DNA of 64,000 nt, taken from Kribbella capetownensis. GTDB lineage: Bacteria > Actinomycetota > Actinomycetes > Propionibacteriales > Kribbellaceae. Below are positions 35,174 to 44,255 of this stretch, one piece after another (the stretch's first letter is position 1; each line of letters begins with the position of its first letter). The position numbers and the translations under genes are program-made. The stretch is taken from positions 744,001 through 808,000 of the forward strand of contig NZ_SJKD01000001.1 in the NCBI RefSeq assembly GCF_004331485.1, written 5' to 3'. The notes beneath the pieces are model-generated. The model searched no databases, had not been told where the DNA came from, and worked only from the letters and a program-made list of their open reading frames with translations.

Positions 35174-36327
35174 GCTTCGTGGAATCCGAGGAACGCCAAG
35201 CACTGCGGAAGGCAGTGGGCGAGCTCGGGAAGAAGTACGGCTATGCGTGGTTCAACCAGCAGGCGCGGACCGGCGGGCACACGACCGAACTCTGGCTGGA
35301 GGCCGGCAAGCTCGGCTACCTCGGGGTGAACCTGCCCGAGGAGTACGGCGGCGGAGGCGGCGGCATGGCCGACCTGTCGATCGTGCTGGAGGAGCTCGGC
35401 GCGGCTGGTTCTCCGCTGCTGATGATGGTCGTCTCGCCGTCGATCTGCGGCACTGTGATCTCCCGCTTCGGCACCGACGAGCAGAAGCAGCGCTGGCTGC
35501 CCGGTCTGGCCGACGGTACGACGATCATGGCGTTCGCGATCACCGAGCCGGACGCCGGATCGAACTCGCACCAGATCACCACGACCGCGCGCCGGACCGA
35601 CGACGGCTGGTCGCTGTCCGGCCGGAAGGTCTTCATCTCCGGCCTGGACGTCGCGCAGGCCGTGCTCGTGGTCGGCCGTACCGAGGACGCCCGGACCGGC
35701 AAGCTCAAGCCGGCCCTCTTCATCGTCCCCGTCGACGCACCGGGCGTGGAGTTCCAGCAGATCGAGATGGATCTGATCAGCCCGGACAAGCAGTTCTCGC
35801 TGTTCCTGGACGACGTACACCTGCCGCGGGAGGCGCTCGTCGGCGCCGAGGAAGCCGCTCTGATGCAGTTGTTCGCCGGGCTCAACCCGGAGCGCATCAT
35901 GGCGTCGGCGTTCGCGGTCGGCATCGCCCGGCACGCGCTCGACAAGGCGACCGCGTACGTCAAGGAGCGCCAGGTCTGGAAGGCTCCGATCGGCGCTCAC
36001 CAGGGCCTCGCGCATCCGCTCGCGCAGATCAAGATCGAGCTCGAGCTGGCTCGGCTGATGATGCAGAAGGCGGCTGCGCTGTACGACGCCGGCGACGACC
36101 TGGCCGCAGGCGAGGCCGCGAACATGGCGAAGTACGCCGCCGGCGAGGTCGCGGTCCGCGCCACCGACCAGGCGGTCCAGTCGCTCGGCGGAAACGGCAT
36201 GACGGTGGAGTACGGCGTCGCCTCGCTGGTCGCGGCCGCGCGCGCCACCCGGATCGCGCCGGTGAGCCGCGAGATGATCCTGAACTTCGTCGCCCAGCAC
36301 TCGCTGGGGCTACCCAAGTCCTACTGA
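35170..36327 (+). CDS. Acyl-CoA dehydrogenase, second copy
   Basis: The 385-aa protein begins at ATG 35170, overlapping the carboxylase stop as ATGA. Motifs include AFAITEPDAGSNSHQI, GRKVFISG and QAVQSLGGNGMTVEYG near the C-terminus. It differs clearly from the dehydrogenase at 30536, so the operon has two oxidation steps or two chain-length specificities. The substrate is presumably a branched acyl-CoA of the same pathway. Confidence 0.88.
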   Translation: MSFVESEERQALRKAVGELGKKYGYAWFNQQARTGGHTTELWLEAGKLGYLGVNLPEEYGGGGGGMADLSIVLEELGAAGSPLLMMVVSPSICGTVISRFGTDEQKQRWLPGLADGTTIMAFAITEPDAGSNSHQITTTARRTDDGWSLSGRKVFISGLDVAQAVLVVGRTEDARTGKLKPALFIVPVDAPGVEFQQIEMDLISPDKQFSLFLDDVHLPREALVGAEEAALMQLFAGLNPERIMASAFAVGIARHALDKATAYVKERQVWKAPIGAHQGLAHPLAQIKIELELARLMMQKAAALYDAGDDLAAGEAANMAKYAAGEVAVRATDQAVQSLGGNGMTVEYGVASLVAAARATRIAPVSREMILNFVAQHSLGLPKSY

Positions 36328-36376
36328 GGTCCGCCACAGTCTGATCAACCACCGGGCCAGGAGAGGATCCCCGCCG

Positions 36377-37945
36377 ATGATCATCACGAGCCAGTTCCCA
36401 CCCGTCGAGGTCCTCGACGTACCCATCCACGACGCCGTGCTCGGCCGGGCCCCGGAGTACGGCGATCGGCCGGCCATGGTCGACGGCATCACCGGCAAGG
36501 AGCTCAGCTACGCCCAGCTGGATGCGATGACCCGCCGGGTCGCGGCCGGCCTCGCCGAGCTCGGCATCCGGCACGGCGACGTGATCGCGCTCTACAGCCC
36601 GAACACGATCCTCTACCCGGTCGTCTTCTACGGCGCCACTCGCGCCGGCGCGACCGTCACCACAGTGAACGCGCTCTACACCGCCGACGAGTTGCACAAG
36701 CAGTTGGTCGACTCGAAGGCGAAGTTGCTGGTGACGATCTCGCTGTTCCTGCCGGTCGCGACGGCGGCGATCGAAGGCACCGACGTGACCGAGATCTTCG
36801 TCTGCGACAGCGCCGAGGGGTACCGCTCGGTGATGGAGTTGCTCGCGTCGACCGGGCCGGAGCCGGAGGTCTCGATCGATCCGGCGAACGACGTCGCCGT
36901 CCTGCCGTACTCGAGCGGGACGACCGGGGTGGCCAAGGGCGTGATGCTGACGCACCGCAACATCGCCACCAACATCGCGCAGGCCGAGCCGATGATCACG
37001 CTCGGGGAGGATGAGCGGATCATCGCGATCCTGCCGTTCTTCCACATCTACGGCCTCTCGGTGCTGATGAACCTTCCCTTGCGGCTCGGCGCGACCGTGG
37101 TGGTGCTGCCGAAGTTCGAGCTGCAGCAGTTCCTGACCACGCTCGACCAGCAAAGGATCACCCGGGCGTTCGTGGCGCCGCCGGTCGTGCTGGCGCTGGC
37201 GAAGCACCCGGCGGTCGACGGCGTCGATCTGTCCGCGCTGAAGCACGTGACGTCGGCGGCGGCGCCGCTGGACGGCGAGCTGGCCGAGGCCTGTGCGAAG
37301 CGGCTCGGCCTGCACGCGGTGTTGCAGGCCTATGGCATGACCGAACTGTCACCGGGAACGCACGCCGTACCGCAGGACGACCCGGAGCCGCCGCCCGGTG
37401 CCGTCGGCAAGCTCTTCCCGTCCACCGAGATGCGTCTGGTCGGTGCTGACGGCAACGATGTCGGCGACGACGAGACCGGCGAGATCTGGATCCGCGGGCC
37501 GCAGGTGATGAAGGGGTACTTCGGCCGCCTGGCAGAGACCGACGCGACCGTCGACCGGGACGGCTGGCTGCACACCGGCGACATCGGCCGGATGGACGCG
37601 CGCGGCTACCTGTATGTCGTCGACCGGGTGAAGGAACTGATCAAGTACCACGGATACCAGGTGCCGCCGGCCGAGTTGGAGGCCGTGCTGCTCACCGACG
37701 ACCGGATCGCGGACGCAGCGGTGATCGGCGTCCAGGCCGATGGCAACGAGGTACCGAAGGCGTTCGTGGTGCCGATGCCCGGCGTCGAACTGACCGCCGA
37801 CGACGTGATCGAGTACGTCGCCGCCCGGGTGGCGCCGTACAAGAAGATCCGGCAGGTGGAGTTCATCGACGCCGTACCGAAGGCGGCGTCGGGCAAGATC
37901 CTGCGGCGCGAACTCCGGGCGCGCGAGGCTGCCGCCCGTGAGTGA
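36377..37945 (+). CDS. Acyl-CoA ligase, 4-coumarate-CoA ligase-like
   Basis: The 522-aa adenylate-forming enzyme has the P-loop YSSGTTGVAKGVMLTHRN, A5 motif AYGMTELSPGTH, the hinge LHTGDIGRMDARGYLYVVDR and the catalytic lysine in ASGKILRRELR. It activates a carboxylic acid to its CoA thioester, feeding the operon. Similarity is to 4-coumarate-CoA ligases, but related enzymes act on many fatty and aryl acids. ATG 36377 has an AGGAGAGG site and lies 49 nt after the previous gene. Confidence 0.9.
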   Translation: MIITSQFPPVEVLDVPIHDAVLGRAPEYGDRPAMVDGITGKELSYAQLDAMTRRVAAGLAELGIRHGDVIALYSPNTILYPVVFYGATRAGATVTTVNALYTADELHKQLVDSKAKLLVTISLFLPVATAAIEGTDVTEIFVCDSAEGYRSVMELLASTGPEPEVSIDPANDVAVLPYSSGTTGVAKGVMLTHRNIATNIAQAEPMITLGEDERIIAILPFFHIYGLSVLMNLPLRLGATVVVLPKFELQQFLTTLDQQRITRAFVAPPVVLALAKHPAVDGVDLSALKHVTSAAAPLDGELAEACAKRLGLHAVLQAYGMTELSPGTHAVPQDDPEPPPGAVGKLFPSTEMRLVGADGNDVGDDETGEIWIRGPQVMKGYFGRLAETDATVDRDGWLHTGDIGRMDARGYLYVVDRVKELIKYHGYQVPPAELEAVLLTDDRIADAAVIGVQADGNEVPKAFVVPMPGVELTADDVIEYVAARVAPYKKIRQVEFIDAVPKAASGKILRRELRAREAAARE

Positions 37946-38549
37946 GGTCCTCAAGGCACCCCAGCAGGACCGCAGCCGGGCCACTCGGCAGCGGTTGCTC
38001 GAGGCGGCCGTGGAGTCGCTCGCCGAGGTCGGGTACGCCGCGACGACGGTGAGTGTCGTGGCCACCCGGGCCGGGGTGTCGCGAGGCGCCGCCCAGCACC
38101 ATTTCCCGACGCGGGCGGACCTGTTCGAGGCAGCGGTCGAGTACATGACCGAAGTGCGGCTGGCGGAGATCAAGGCGCAGGCGGCCGCACTGCCCAGCGG
38201 ACCGGCGCGGACCGAGGCGATCGTCGGGATGCTGGCGGACGTCTACACCGGACCGCTCTTCCGGGCCGCGCTGCATCTGTGGGTCGCGGCATCGACGGAG
38301 GCCGCGCTGCGGACCCAGATCGTCCGGCTGGAAGCACATGTGGGACGCCAGGCCCACCGCGCTCTACTGGAAGTGCTGGAGGTGAGTGAACGGACTCCCG
38401 GCGTACGGGAGACCGTGCAGGGCGTGCTGGACATGGCCCGCGGGTTGGGACTCGCCGACCTGCTCACTGACGACAGCGCACGCCGTAAGGGCATCGTCCG
38501 GCAGTGGAGCCGGATCCTCGATCAGGCTCTGCGCGCTCCTGGCGTGTGA
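37938..38549 (+). CDS. TetR family regulator of the acyl-CoA operon
   Basis: The 203-aa protein has a TetR N-terminal HTH (RQRLLEAAVESLAEVGY, then VVATRAGVSRGAAQHHFPT) and an all-helical ligand domain. GTG 37938 overlaps the ligase stop by 8 nt, so it is the last gene of the operon. Acyl-CoA-responsive TetR repressors commonly close such operons, and autoregulation of the 28 kb promoter is expected. Its 3-prime end overlaps the convergent AraC gene by 28 bp. Confidence 0.88.
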   Translation: MSEVLKAPQQDRSRATRQRLLEAAVESLAEVGYAATTVSVVATRAGVSRGAAQHHFPTRADLFEAAVEYMTEVRLAEIKAQAAALPSGPARTEAIVGMLADVYTGPLFRAALHLWVAASTEAALRTQIVRLEAHVGRQAHRALLEVLEVSERTPGVRETVQGVLDMARGLGLADLLTDDSARRKGIVRQWSRILDQALRAPGV

Positions 38550-39256
38550 CCGAACGCCGCCCGGAACGTGTCGATAAAGGCACTCGTCGACGCCCAGCCA
38601 CACTGATGCGCGACCCGGGTCACCGACTCCCCGGTCGCCAGCAGCCTGAGCGCCTGGTGCAGCCGGAGCTGCGTCCGCCACTGTGGGAAGGTCATGCCAA
38701 GGTCCGTCCTGCACAACCGGCTGAGATTCCGCTCACTCGCGCCGACCTCCCGGCCGAGCTCGGTCAGCGTTCTGGGGTCCGCGGGATTGTCACGTAGCAG
38801 GTCGCAGACGGCGGCCAGCCGTGCGTCTCTGGGTGTCGGCAGATACGTCGGACGCTGAGGCGATCGCCTCAGCTGATCGAGCAGTACCAGGTGGAGCCGC
38901 CGCCGTTCATCCGCGTCCGCCTCTTCGTCTGACGTGTAGGTGAGGAGCAGTTCCCGCAGGAGTGGGCTCACGACGAGGGCTGATGGTGCGTCGAGGCCCA
39001 GTGGGTTCTCCTCGAGTCCCACGGTGTGCAGCGCGGTCTCGCCGTACGCGCGGTGCTCGTGCAGGGTGCCGGCCGGGACCCAGATCGCTCTGGTCCCCGG
39101 GACGATCCAGCTGCCGGCGTCGGTGGTCACCGAGAGGACGCCGCGGCCGGCGTACACGATCTGGTTCCGGTCGTGCCAGTGCGCCTCGATCGCACCGCCG
39201 GCCGGGATCGGCCGGATTCCGGTGTTCGCGGGACGGAGCTGGCGGGTTTCCGGCAT
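38522..39256 (-). CDS. AraC family regulator with cupin domain
   Basis: The 244-aa protein has an N-terminal cupin (HWHDRNQIVYAGRGVLSVTT, WVPAGTLHEHRAYG) and a C-terminal AraC double HTH (LTELGREVGASERNLSRL and VTRVAHQCGWASTSAFIDTFRAAFG). ATG 39256 is divergent from the MFS transporter at 39312 with only 55 bp between, so it probably regulates that exporter in response to a small molecule bound by the cupin. Confidence 0.88.
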   Translation of the reverse strand: MPETRQLRPANTGIRPIPAGGAIEAHWHDRNQIVYAGRGVLSVTTDAGSWIVPGTRAIWVPAGTLHEHRAYGETALHTVGLEENPLGLDAPSALVVSPLLRELLLTYTSDEEADADERRRLHLVLLDQLRRSPQRPTYLPTPRDARLAAVCDLLRDNPADPRTLTELGREVGASERNLSRLCRTDLGMTFPQWRTQLRLHQALRLLATGESVTRVAHQCGWASTSAFIDTFRAAFGHTPGARRA

Positions 39257-39311
39257 AGGTTGGCATTTTATCGGAAGCCGGACAGCACGCTCGGCGGCAA
39301 CGATCGACGGT

Positions 39312-40445
39312 GTGCTGAGACTTCGACCGATCGGACTGATGGCGATCGGGCACGCGTGCGTGGATGTGTACCAAGGCGCCGTACCGGCGTTGGTGCCCTT
39401 CCTTGTCGCCGAGCGCGGGCTCGGGTACGTCGCGGTGTCCGGGATCACGCTGGCCGCGACGCTGTTGTCCTCGGTGGTGCAGCCGGTGTTCGGCGTACTG
39501 ACCGACCGGCGTCCGCTGGCCTGGCTGATCCCGGTCGCGATGACGACGGCGGGACTCGGGATCGCGCTGGTCGGCGTCGGCGAGACGTACCTCTTGAACT
39601 GGCTGGCGGCCGCGCTGTCCGGGCTCGGGATCGCCGCCTATCACCCGGAGGCGGCGCGGATGGCGCGCACGGTCAGCGGTGGCAGCCATGTCGGGATGAG
39701 TTGGTTCTCGGTCGGCGGGAACGTCGGTTTCGCGCTGGCGCCGGTGCTGGTCACGCCGATCATGGCGGTTGGTGGACTGTCGCTGACTCCGCTCCTCGTC
39801 GTACCGGCTCTGGTCGGTGCGGTGATCACCAGGCTGGCCGTCCGATCCGCACGCTTGGTTGCTGGAGGCAACCGACTGGATCGGGCCGGGAGTGACGACT
39901 GGCCGTCGTTCCTGCGGCTGTCGGCGATCATGATCTGCCGCTCGATCGTCTTCGTCGGCCTCGGCACCTTCATCGCGCTGTACGCCGGTCAGCGGGTTGG
40001 CGGCGGCACGACGACCGGTGGGGTGGCGTTGTTCGTGCTGTTCGCGGCCGGCGCGCTCGGCACGCTGCTCGGTGGCCGGTTCGCCACCCGCTACGGGCGG
40101 GTCCGGACGATGCGGACGTCGTACGCCGTCGCCGTACCGGCCATCGCGTGTCTTGTGTTCGTGCCCGGTCCGGCGTTCTTCGGGTTCCTCGCGCTGACCG
40201 CGATCGCGATGTCGATCCCGTTCTCGCTGCACGTCACCCTCGGCCAGGACTTCCTCCCCGGCCGGGTCGGCACCGCGGGCGGTATGACGCTCGGTCTCGC
40301 CGTCAGCATCGGCGGGGTCGCCACTCCGGTTCTCGGCACGATCGCCGAACACACCTCGCTGCGCGTCGCGCTCAGCCCGCTGATCGCGCTGGTCCTGACC
40401 GGCTGCCTGATGGGCTTCGCGCTGAACGAACCCGCTACCGAGTAG
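39312..40445 (+). CDS. MFS exporter, fosmidomycin-resistance-like
   Basis: The 377-aa protein has about 12 predicted membrane helices and the pattern of the Fsr subgroup: GHACVDVYQGAVPALVPFL at the start and GLGIAAYHPEAARMA in the middle. Fsr-type carriers export fosmidomycin and other small molecules. GTG 39312 is the only start that preserves the first helix; the ribosome site is weak. The divergent AraC gene is its likely regulator. The last 11 bases overlap the convergent NACHT gene. Confidence 0.82.
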   Translation: MLRLRPIGLMAIGHACVDVYQGAVPALVPFLVAERGLGYVAVSGITLAATLLSSVVQPVFGVLTDRRPLAWLIPVAMTTAGLGIALVGVGETYLLNWLAAALSGLGIAAYHPEAARMARTVSGGSHVGMSWFSVGGNVGFALAPVLVTPIMAVGGLSLTPLLVVPALVGAVITRLAVRSARLVAGGNRLDRAGSDDWPSFLRLSAIMICRSIVFVGLGTFIALYAGQRVGGGTTTGGVALFVLFAAGALGTLLGGRFATRYGRVRTMRTSYAVAVPAIACLVFVPGPAFFGFLALTAIAMSIPFSLHVTLGQDFLPGRVGTAGGMTLGLAVSIGGVATPVLGTIAEHTSLRVALSPLIALVLTGCLMGFALNEPATE

Positions 40446-42672
40446 CGGCGGTCGCCCGCTGGGCGATGCGGCGGTCGACCTTCTCGGCCAGGTGGTTGGG
40501 GGAGCACTCGGCCAGGTGGTCGCGGACGAGCAGGTGGATGAAGGAGTACTCGCCGCGTCCGGTGCGGGCGAGTACGTACCGGTCGGCGGCGTACCTGAGG
40601 AAGGCGCGGCGGCGCCAGGGGAGATAGCCGGTCCAGCGGAGCAGGAAGTCGTGCAGCAGGCGGGAGAGCGGTCCGGCGAACAGCGGTGGGCGACGACGCC
40701 ACGCCTTCGCGGCGACAGCGCCGGTGATCACACCTGCCACGGCTTCGAGGTCAGGGGAGGTCAGATCGGCGCCGAACGCCACGGTCAGCAGGAATCCGGC
40801 GACTGCACCGCCCAGCACCCACGAATCCATCCACCAACCATGTCCAGCCGGCTGCTGAACTACGTGGTCGGTCGGTAGCGACTTGACCAGCCGGATGCCT
40901 TGCGCGACGAGCAGTCCGATCGCCAGACCGGTTGCGAAGCTGTCGGGCCGATCACCGAGGCTGAGCGTCGACCAGCCGGCCGCGATCACCACAGCGAACC
41001 GGACTCCCAGCAGCGACCGACGCCGGTTGTTGTGGGAGACCACCTGCTCGACGACGTACGACGCTGCGATCGCGGCCGCCTCGACACCGAGCGCCAGCCA
41101 GACGGGGAGGAACTCGATCAGTCCCATCACGGCGACGATCAGGACGACCGTGCTCGCCGTACTCAGAACAAGGGTGAGCAAGAGCAGTGGCGCCCGCTGC
41201 GGCTTGGGCCCGTCGGTCATGAGCGCCTGCCACGGGTGCGGCTTGATGTGCACGAGCAGCAGTGCCGCCCCGGCCACGGCCAGTCCGGCGAGTACGCCGT
41301 ACTGCGCGAGCGTCACGAGCATCCCGCCGGCGGCGAGCCCGGCGAAGATGGCGGGCAGGCTGACCGCGTGAGTCAGGTAGTCCACCTCCGGCAGGGACAG
41401 TCCGTACCAGCCGTTGGGGATCAGCCATCGCGGTACGGCGGTGCGGTCGCCGGCACGGCTGCGGGTCCACCACGCCAGGCACCAGAGTGAGCGGACCGCG
41501 GTTCTGGAGTCGTACTGGCGGCTGGTCGAGCGGTGCCTGGCCAGAACCTCGCTGATGTAGGTGTCGAACAGCTCGCGCCGCAGGTCGGCCACACCGCCGG
41601 CAACGACCTCCTCCGGCACGCGGCCGTGGTACGCGAGGATCATCACGTTCAGCATCAGCGGTGAGTTGACCAGGTCCCATAGTTCGTCGTCCTGCTCGAT
41701 CGCCACGCGTGCACCATCGAGGTCCGGACCGACAGCGGCGAAGTAGTCGAACACCTGCTGCCTGGTGAGCGGCCTGATGTGCACAGCGCCGTGCAGGCTG
41801 AGCTGGTCGGGCAGCAGTTCGTAGTCCTGGGTGCGGCAGGTGATGGCGAGCCTGCCGACCAGGTAGCGGTGGCGGAGCTCCTCGAGGACGGGTGCGAGCC
41901 TGGCGCGGCTCGGTTTGGCGATCTCGTCGAGACCATCGAGCAGGAGTGCCAGCCGACCGCGGCGCAGCCAGGTGCGGCCGACGGCGGGTGGGATGCCGTA
42001 CCGGTTGTCGAGCTCGCCCAGCAGCCAGCGGACGAAGCCGGCCAGGAGCGGACTGTTCGCCGGCTCGTCGTCGTCCTTCCGCGACGGCTGCGCGGTCCAG
42101 CCGGCCAGATCGATCAGCACCGGGATCGGCTTGCTCTCGTCGGCGTGCGCCTGCTCGGCGAGGGCACGGGCGAGCTCCAGGAGCAGCGTGGTCTTGCCGG
42201 CGCCTGGTGCGCCCAGGATCAGCATCGAGTCCTGCAACTGGTCGAACACCGTGCCGATGTCGGTGTCGTCGGAGACCGGTCGGGGTGAGCTGTCGAGCGG
42301 CTGGACCAGGAGGTCGTACGGGCGGATGACGGCTTCGGGACGCTCGTCGAGGGCCAGCGCGATGCGAGTGCGGGAGGCGAGTGACCCGGCCACGCGCTGG
42401 GACAGGTAGAGGTCGACGCGAGCCAGCGCGTTCGTCCGGTTGCGCGGCTGGTCGGCGGAGCGGCCGGAGACGGTGGGGAGACGGCGGCTGCGGAACTCGA
42501 ACAGGGCGGTGACGATCGCGACCAGCCAGAGCGCACCGATCACCGGCCAGGTCCAGTCCGCGTACGGCGCAAGGAAGCCGGGTGCGGTGCCACCGGTGCC
42601 GACGTTGATCGCGATCGGCAGCAGCACCAGCGTGAGCGACACGGTCAGCACGAGCACGACGGCACGCAGCAT
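40435..42672 (-). CDS. Membrane NACHT-domain NTPase
   Basis: The 745-aa protein has two N-terminal membrane helices (about 2-22 and 42-60), a NACHT NTPase with Walker A LGAPGAGKTTLL near 154 and Walker B LALLLDGLDEI near 240, an arginine sensor region CRTQDYELLP, then 6-8 further membrane helices (about 410-650) and a C-terminal EYSFIHLLVRDHLAE motif typical of the NACHT helical tail. STAND NTPases act as signalling switches; bacterial NACHT proteins include anti-phage systems, but the membrane-embedded type here has no known job. ATG 42672 with GAGGA is preferred to GTG 42690. It is a single gene, with no adjacent effector. Confidence 0.85.
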   Translation of the reverse strand: MLRAVVLVLTVSLTLVLLPIAINVGTGGTAPGFLAPYADWTWPVIGALWLVAIVTALFEFRSRRLPTVSGRSADQPRNRTNALARVDLYLSQRVAGSLASRTRIALALDERPEAVIRPYDLLVQPLDSSPRPVSDDTDIGTVFDQLQDSMLILGAPGAGKTTLLLELARALAEQAHADESKPIPVLIDLAGWTAQPSRKDDDEPANSPLLAGFVRWLLGELDNRYGIPPAVGRTWLRRGRLALLLDGLDEIAKPSRARLAPVLEELRHRYLVGRLAITCRTQDYELLPDQLSLHGAVHIRPLTRQQVFDYFAAVGPDLDGARVAIEQDDELWDLVNSPLMLNVMILAYHGRVPEEVVAGGVADLRRELFDTYISEVLARHRSTSRQYDSRTAVRSLWCLAWWTRSRAGDRTAVPRWLIPNGWYGLSLPEVDYLTHAVSLPAIFAGLAAGGMLVTLAQYGVLAGLAVAGAALLLVHIKPHPWQALMTDGPKPQRAPLLLLTLVLSTASTVVLIVAVMGLIEFLPVWLALGVEAAAIAASYVVEQVVSHNNRRRSLLGVRFAVVIAAGWSTLSLGDRPDSFATGLAIGLLVAQGIRLVKSLPTDHVVQQPAGHGWWMDSWVLGGAVAGFLLTVAFGADLTSPDLEAVAGVITGAVAAKAWRRRPPLFAGPLSRLLHDFLLRWTGYLPWRRRAFLRYAADRYVLARTGRGEYSFIHLLVRDHLAECSPNHLAEKVDRRIAQRATAATR

Positions 42673-42800
42673 CCCATCCCGAATCCTCACTCCCCGGAGC
42701 GTAGCGGCGTACTAGCCGACCGGGCCTGTCCCAGCGCGAGTCCACCTGGCGATCCGGCACTGCGGGAATCGTTGTCCCGGCAGTTAGATTGACCTTTGTC

Positions 42801-44255
42801 ATGACTACTGAGCGGATCGACCGGGCGAGTGTGGGGCTTCGGTCGGAGCGGGGACCGATCCTGCTCGCGGTGATGCTGAGCGTCGGGCTGGTGGCGATCG
42901 ACGCGACCATCCTGGCCACCGCCGTTCCGTCGGTGGTGGACGACCTCGGCGGTTTCACCCAGTTCCCCTGGCTGTTCTCGATCTACCTGCTGGCCCAGGC
43001 CGTCTCGGTGCCGATCTACGGCAAGCTCGCCGACCTGCGCGGCCGCAAGCCGATCATGCTGGTCGGCGTCGGGCTGTTCCTGCTCGGCTCGGTGCTGTGC
43101 GGGTTCGCCTGGAGTATGCCGGCGCTGATCGCGTTCCGGTTGATCCAGGGTCTGGGCGCGGGCGCGATCCAGCCGATCGGGATGACGATCGTCGGCGACA
43201 TCTACACAGTGGCCGAGCGGGCCAAGGTCCAGGGCTACCTGGCCAGCGTCTGGGGGATCTCGTCGTTCGTCGGGCCGACCCTGGGCGGGGTGTTCTCCGA
43301 CTTCATCTCGTGGCGCTGGATCTTCTTCGTGAACATCCCGCTCGGCATCGCCGCCGCCTGGGCGCTGGTCCGTCGCTTCCACGAGAACGTCGTACCGCGG
43401 ACCAGCCACCGGATCGACTACGCCGGTGCGGTGCTGCTCGCGGTCGGTGGCTCAATGCTGTTGCTCGGTCTGCTCGAGGGCGGCGGGGTGATGTGGTCCT
43501 GGGACTCGACCTCGAGTATCGCGATCCTGGCCGGGGCGGTCGCCCTGCTGACCGCGTTCGTCGTGGTCGAGCGCCGGGCCGCCGAGCCGGTGCTCCCGTT
43601 GTGGGTGCTCAGCCGGCGCGTCCTGAACTCCGCCAACTCGGCGGCCCTGCTGATCGGCGTGCTGATGATCGGCCTGTCGACGTACGTACCGCTCTTCGCT
43701 CAAAGCGTGCTGGGTACGTCGGCTCTGGTCGCCGGGTTCGCGTTGGCCGCGATGACGCTGGGGTGGCCGATCGCTGCCTCGGTCGCCGGGCGGATCTACC
43801 TGCGGCTCGGATTCCGTACGACGATGCTGTTCGGCGCGTGCATCGTGGTGGTCGGCTCCGGGCTGTTGCTCACGGTCCAGCCCGGGAGTTCCGTGCTGCA
43901 CCTGGCCGCTGCCTGCTTCGTCATCGGCCTCGGACTCGGCTTCTCGGCGTCGCCGTCCGTCGTGGCGGCGCAGTCGTCGGTCGAGTGGCAGACGCGTGGT
44001 GTGGTGACGGGCGCGAACATGTTCGCCCGGTCGGTCGGCAGCGCGATCGGAGTGGCCGCCTTCGGCGCCGTGGCGAACGGTGTCGTCGCCGCACGCCTTG
44101 GCGACGACCACGCCGACCTCGAGACGCTGCCCGGTGAGGTCCTGGCCCCAGCTATCCACGACGTCTACTACGGCGCCGCCGGTGCTGCCGTCCTACTCGT
44201 CGTTGCCGTTCTCTTCATGCCGAACCGGATCCCCGAGCAACCCAACCGGGTCTAG
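42801..44255 (+). CDS. MFS drug exporter, DHA2/EmrB-QacA type
   Basis: The 484-aa protein has about 14 predicted helices and DHA2 motifs: LVAIDATILATAVPSVVDDLGG in outline near helix 1, GKLADLRGRKP in loop 2-3 and WRWIFFVNIPLG before helix 6. Such antiporters export hydrophobic drugs with proton exchange. ATG 42801 lies about 11 nt after a TTAGAT box, suggesting a very short leader. The last 63 bases overlap the convergent sulfatase gene. Confidence 0.88.
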   Translation: MTTERIDRASVGLRSERGPILLAVMLSVGLVAIDATILATAVPSVVDDLGGFTQFPWLFSIYLLAQAVSVPIYGKLADLRGRKPIMLVGVGLFLLGSVLCGFAWSMPALIAFRLIQGLGAGAIQPIGMTIVGDIYTVAERAKVQGYLASVWGISSFVGPTLGGVFSDFISWRWIFFVNIPLGIAAAWALVRRFHENVVPRTSHRIDYAGAVLLAVGGSMLLLGLLEGGGVMWSWDSTSSIAILAGAVALLTAFVVVERRAAEPVLPLWVLSRRVLNSANSAALLIGVLMIGLSTYVPLFAQSVLGTSALVAGFALAAMTLGWPIAASVAGRIYLRLGFRTTMLFGACIVVVGSGLLLTVQPGSSVLHLAAACFVIGLGLGFSASPSVVAAQSSVEWQTRGVVTGANMFARSVGSAIGVAAFGAVANGVVAARLGDDHADLETLPGEVLAPAIHDVYYGAAGAAVLLVVAVLFMPNRIPEQPNRV

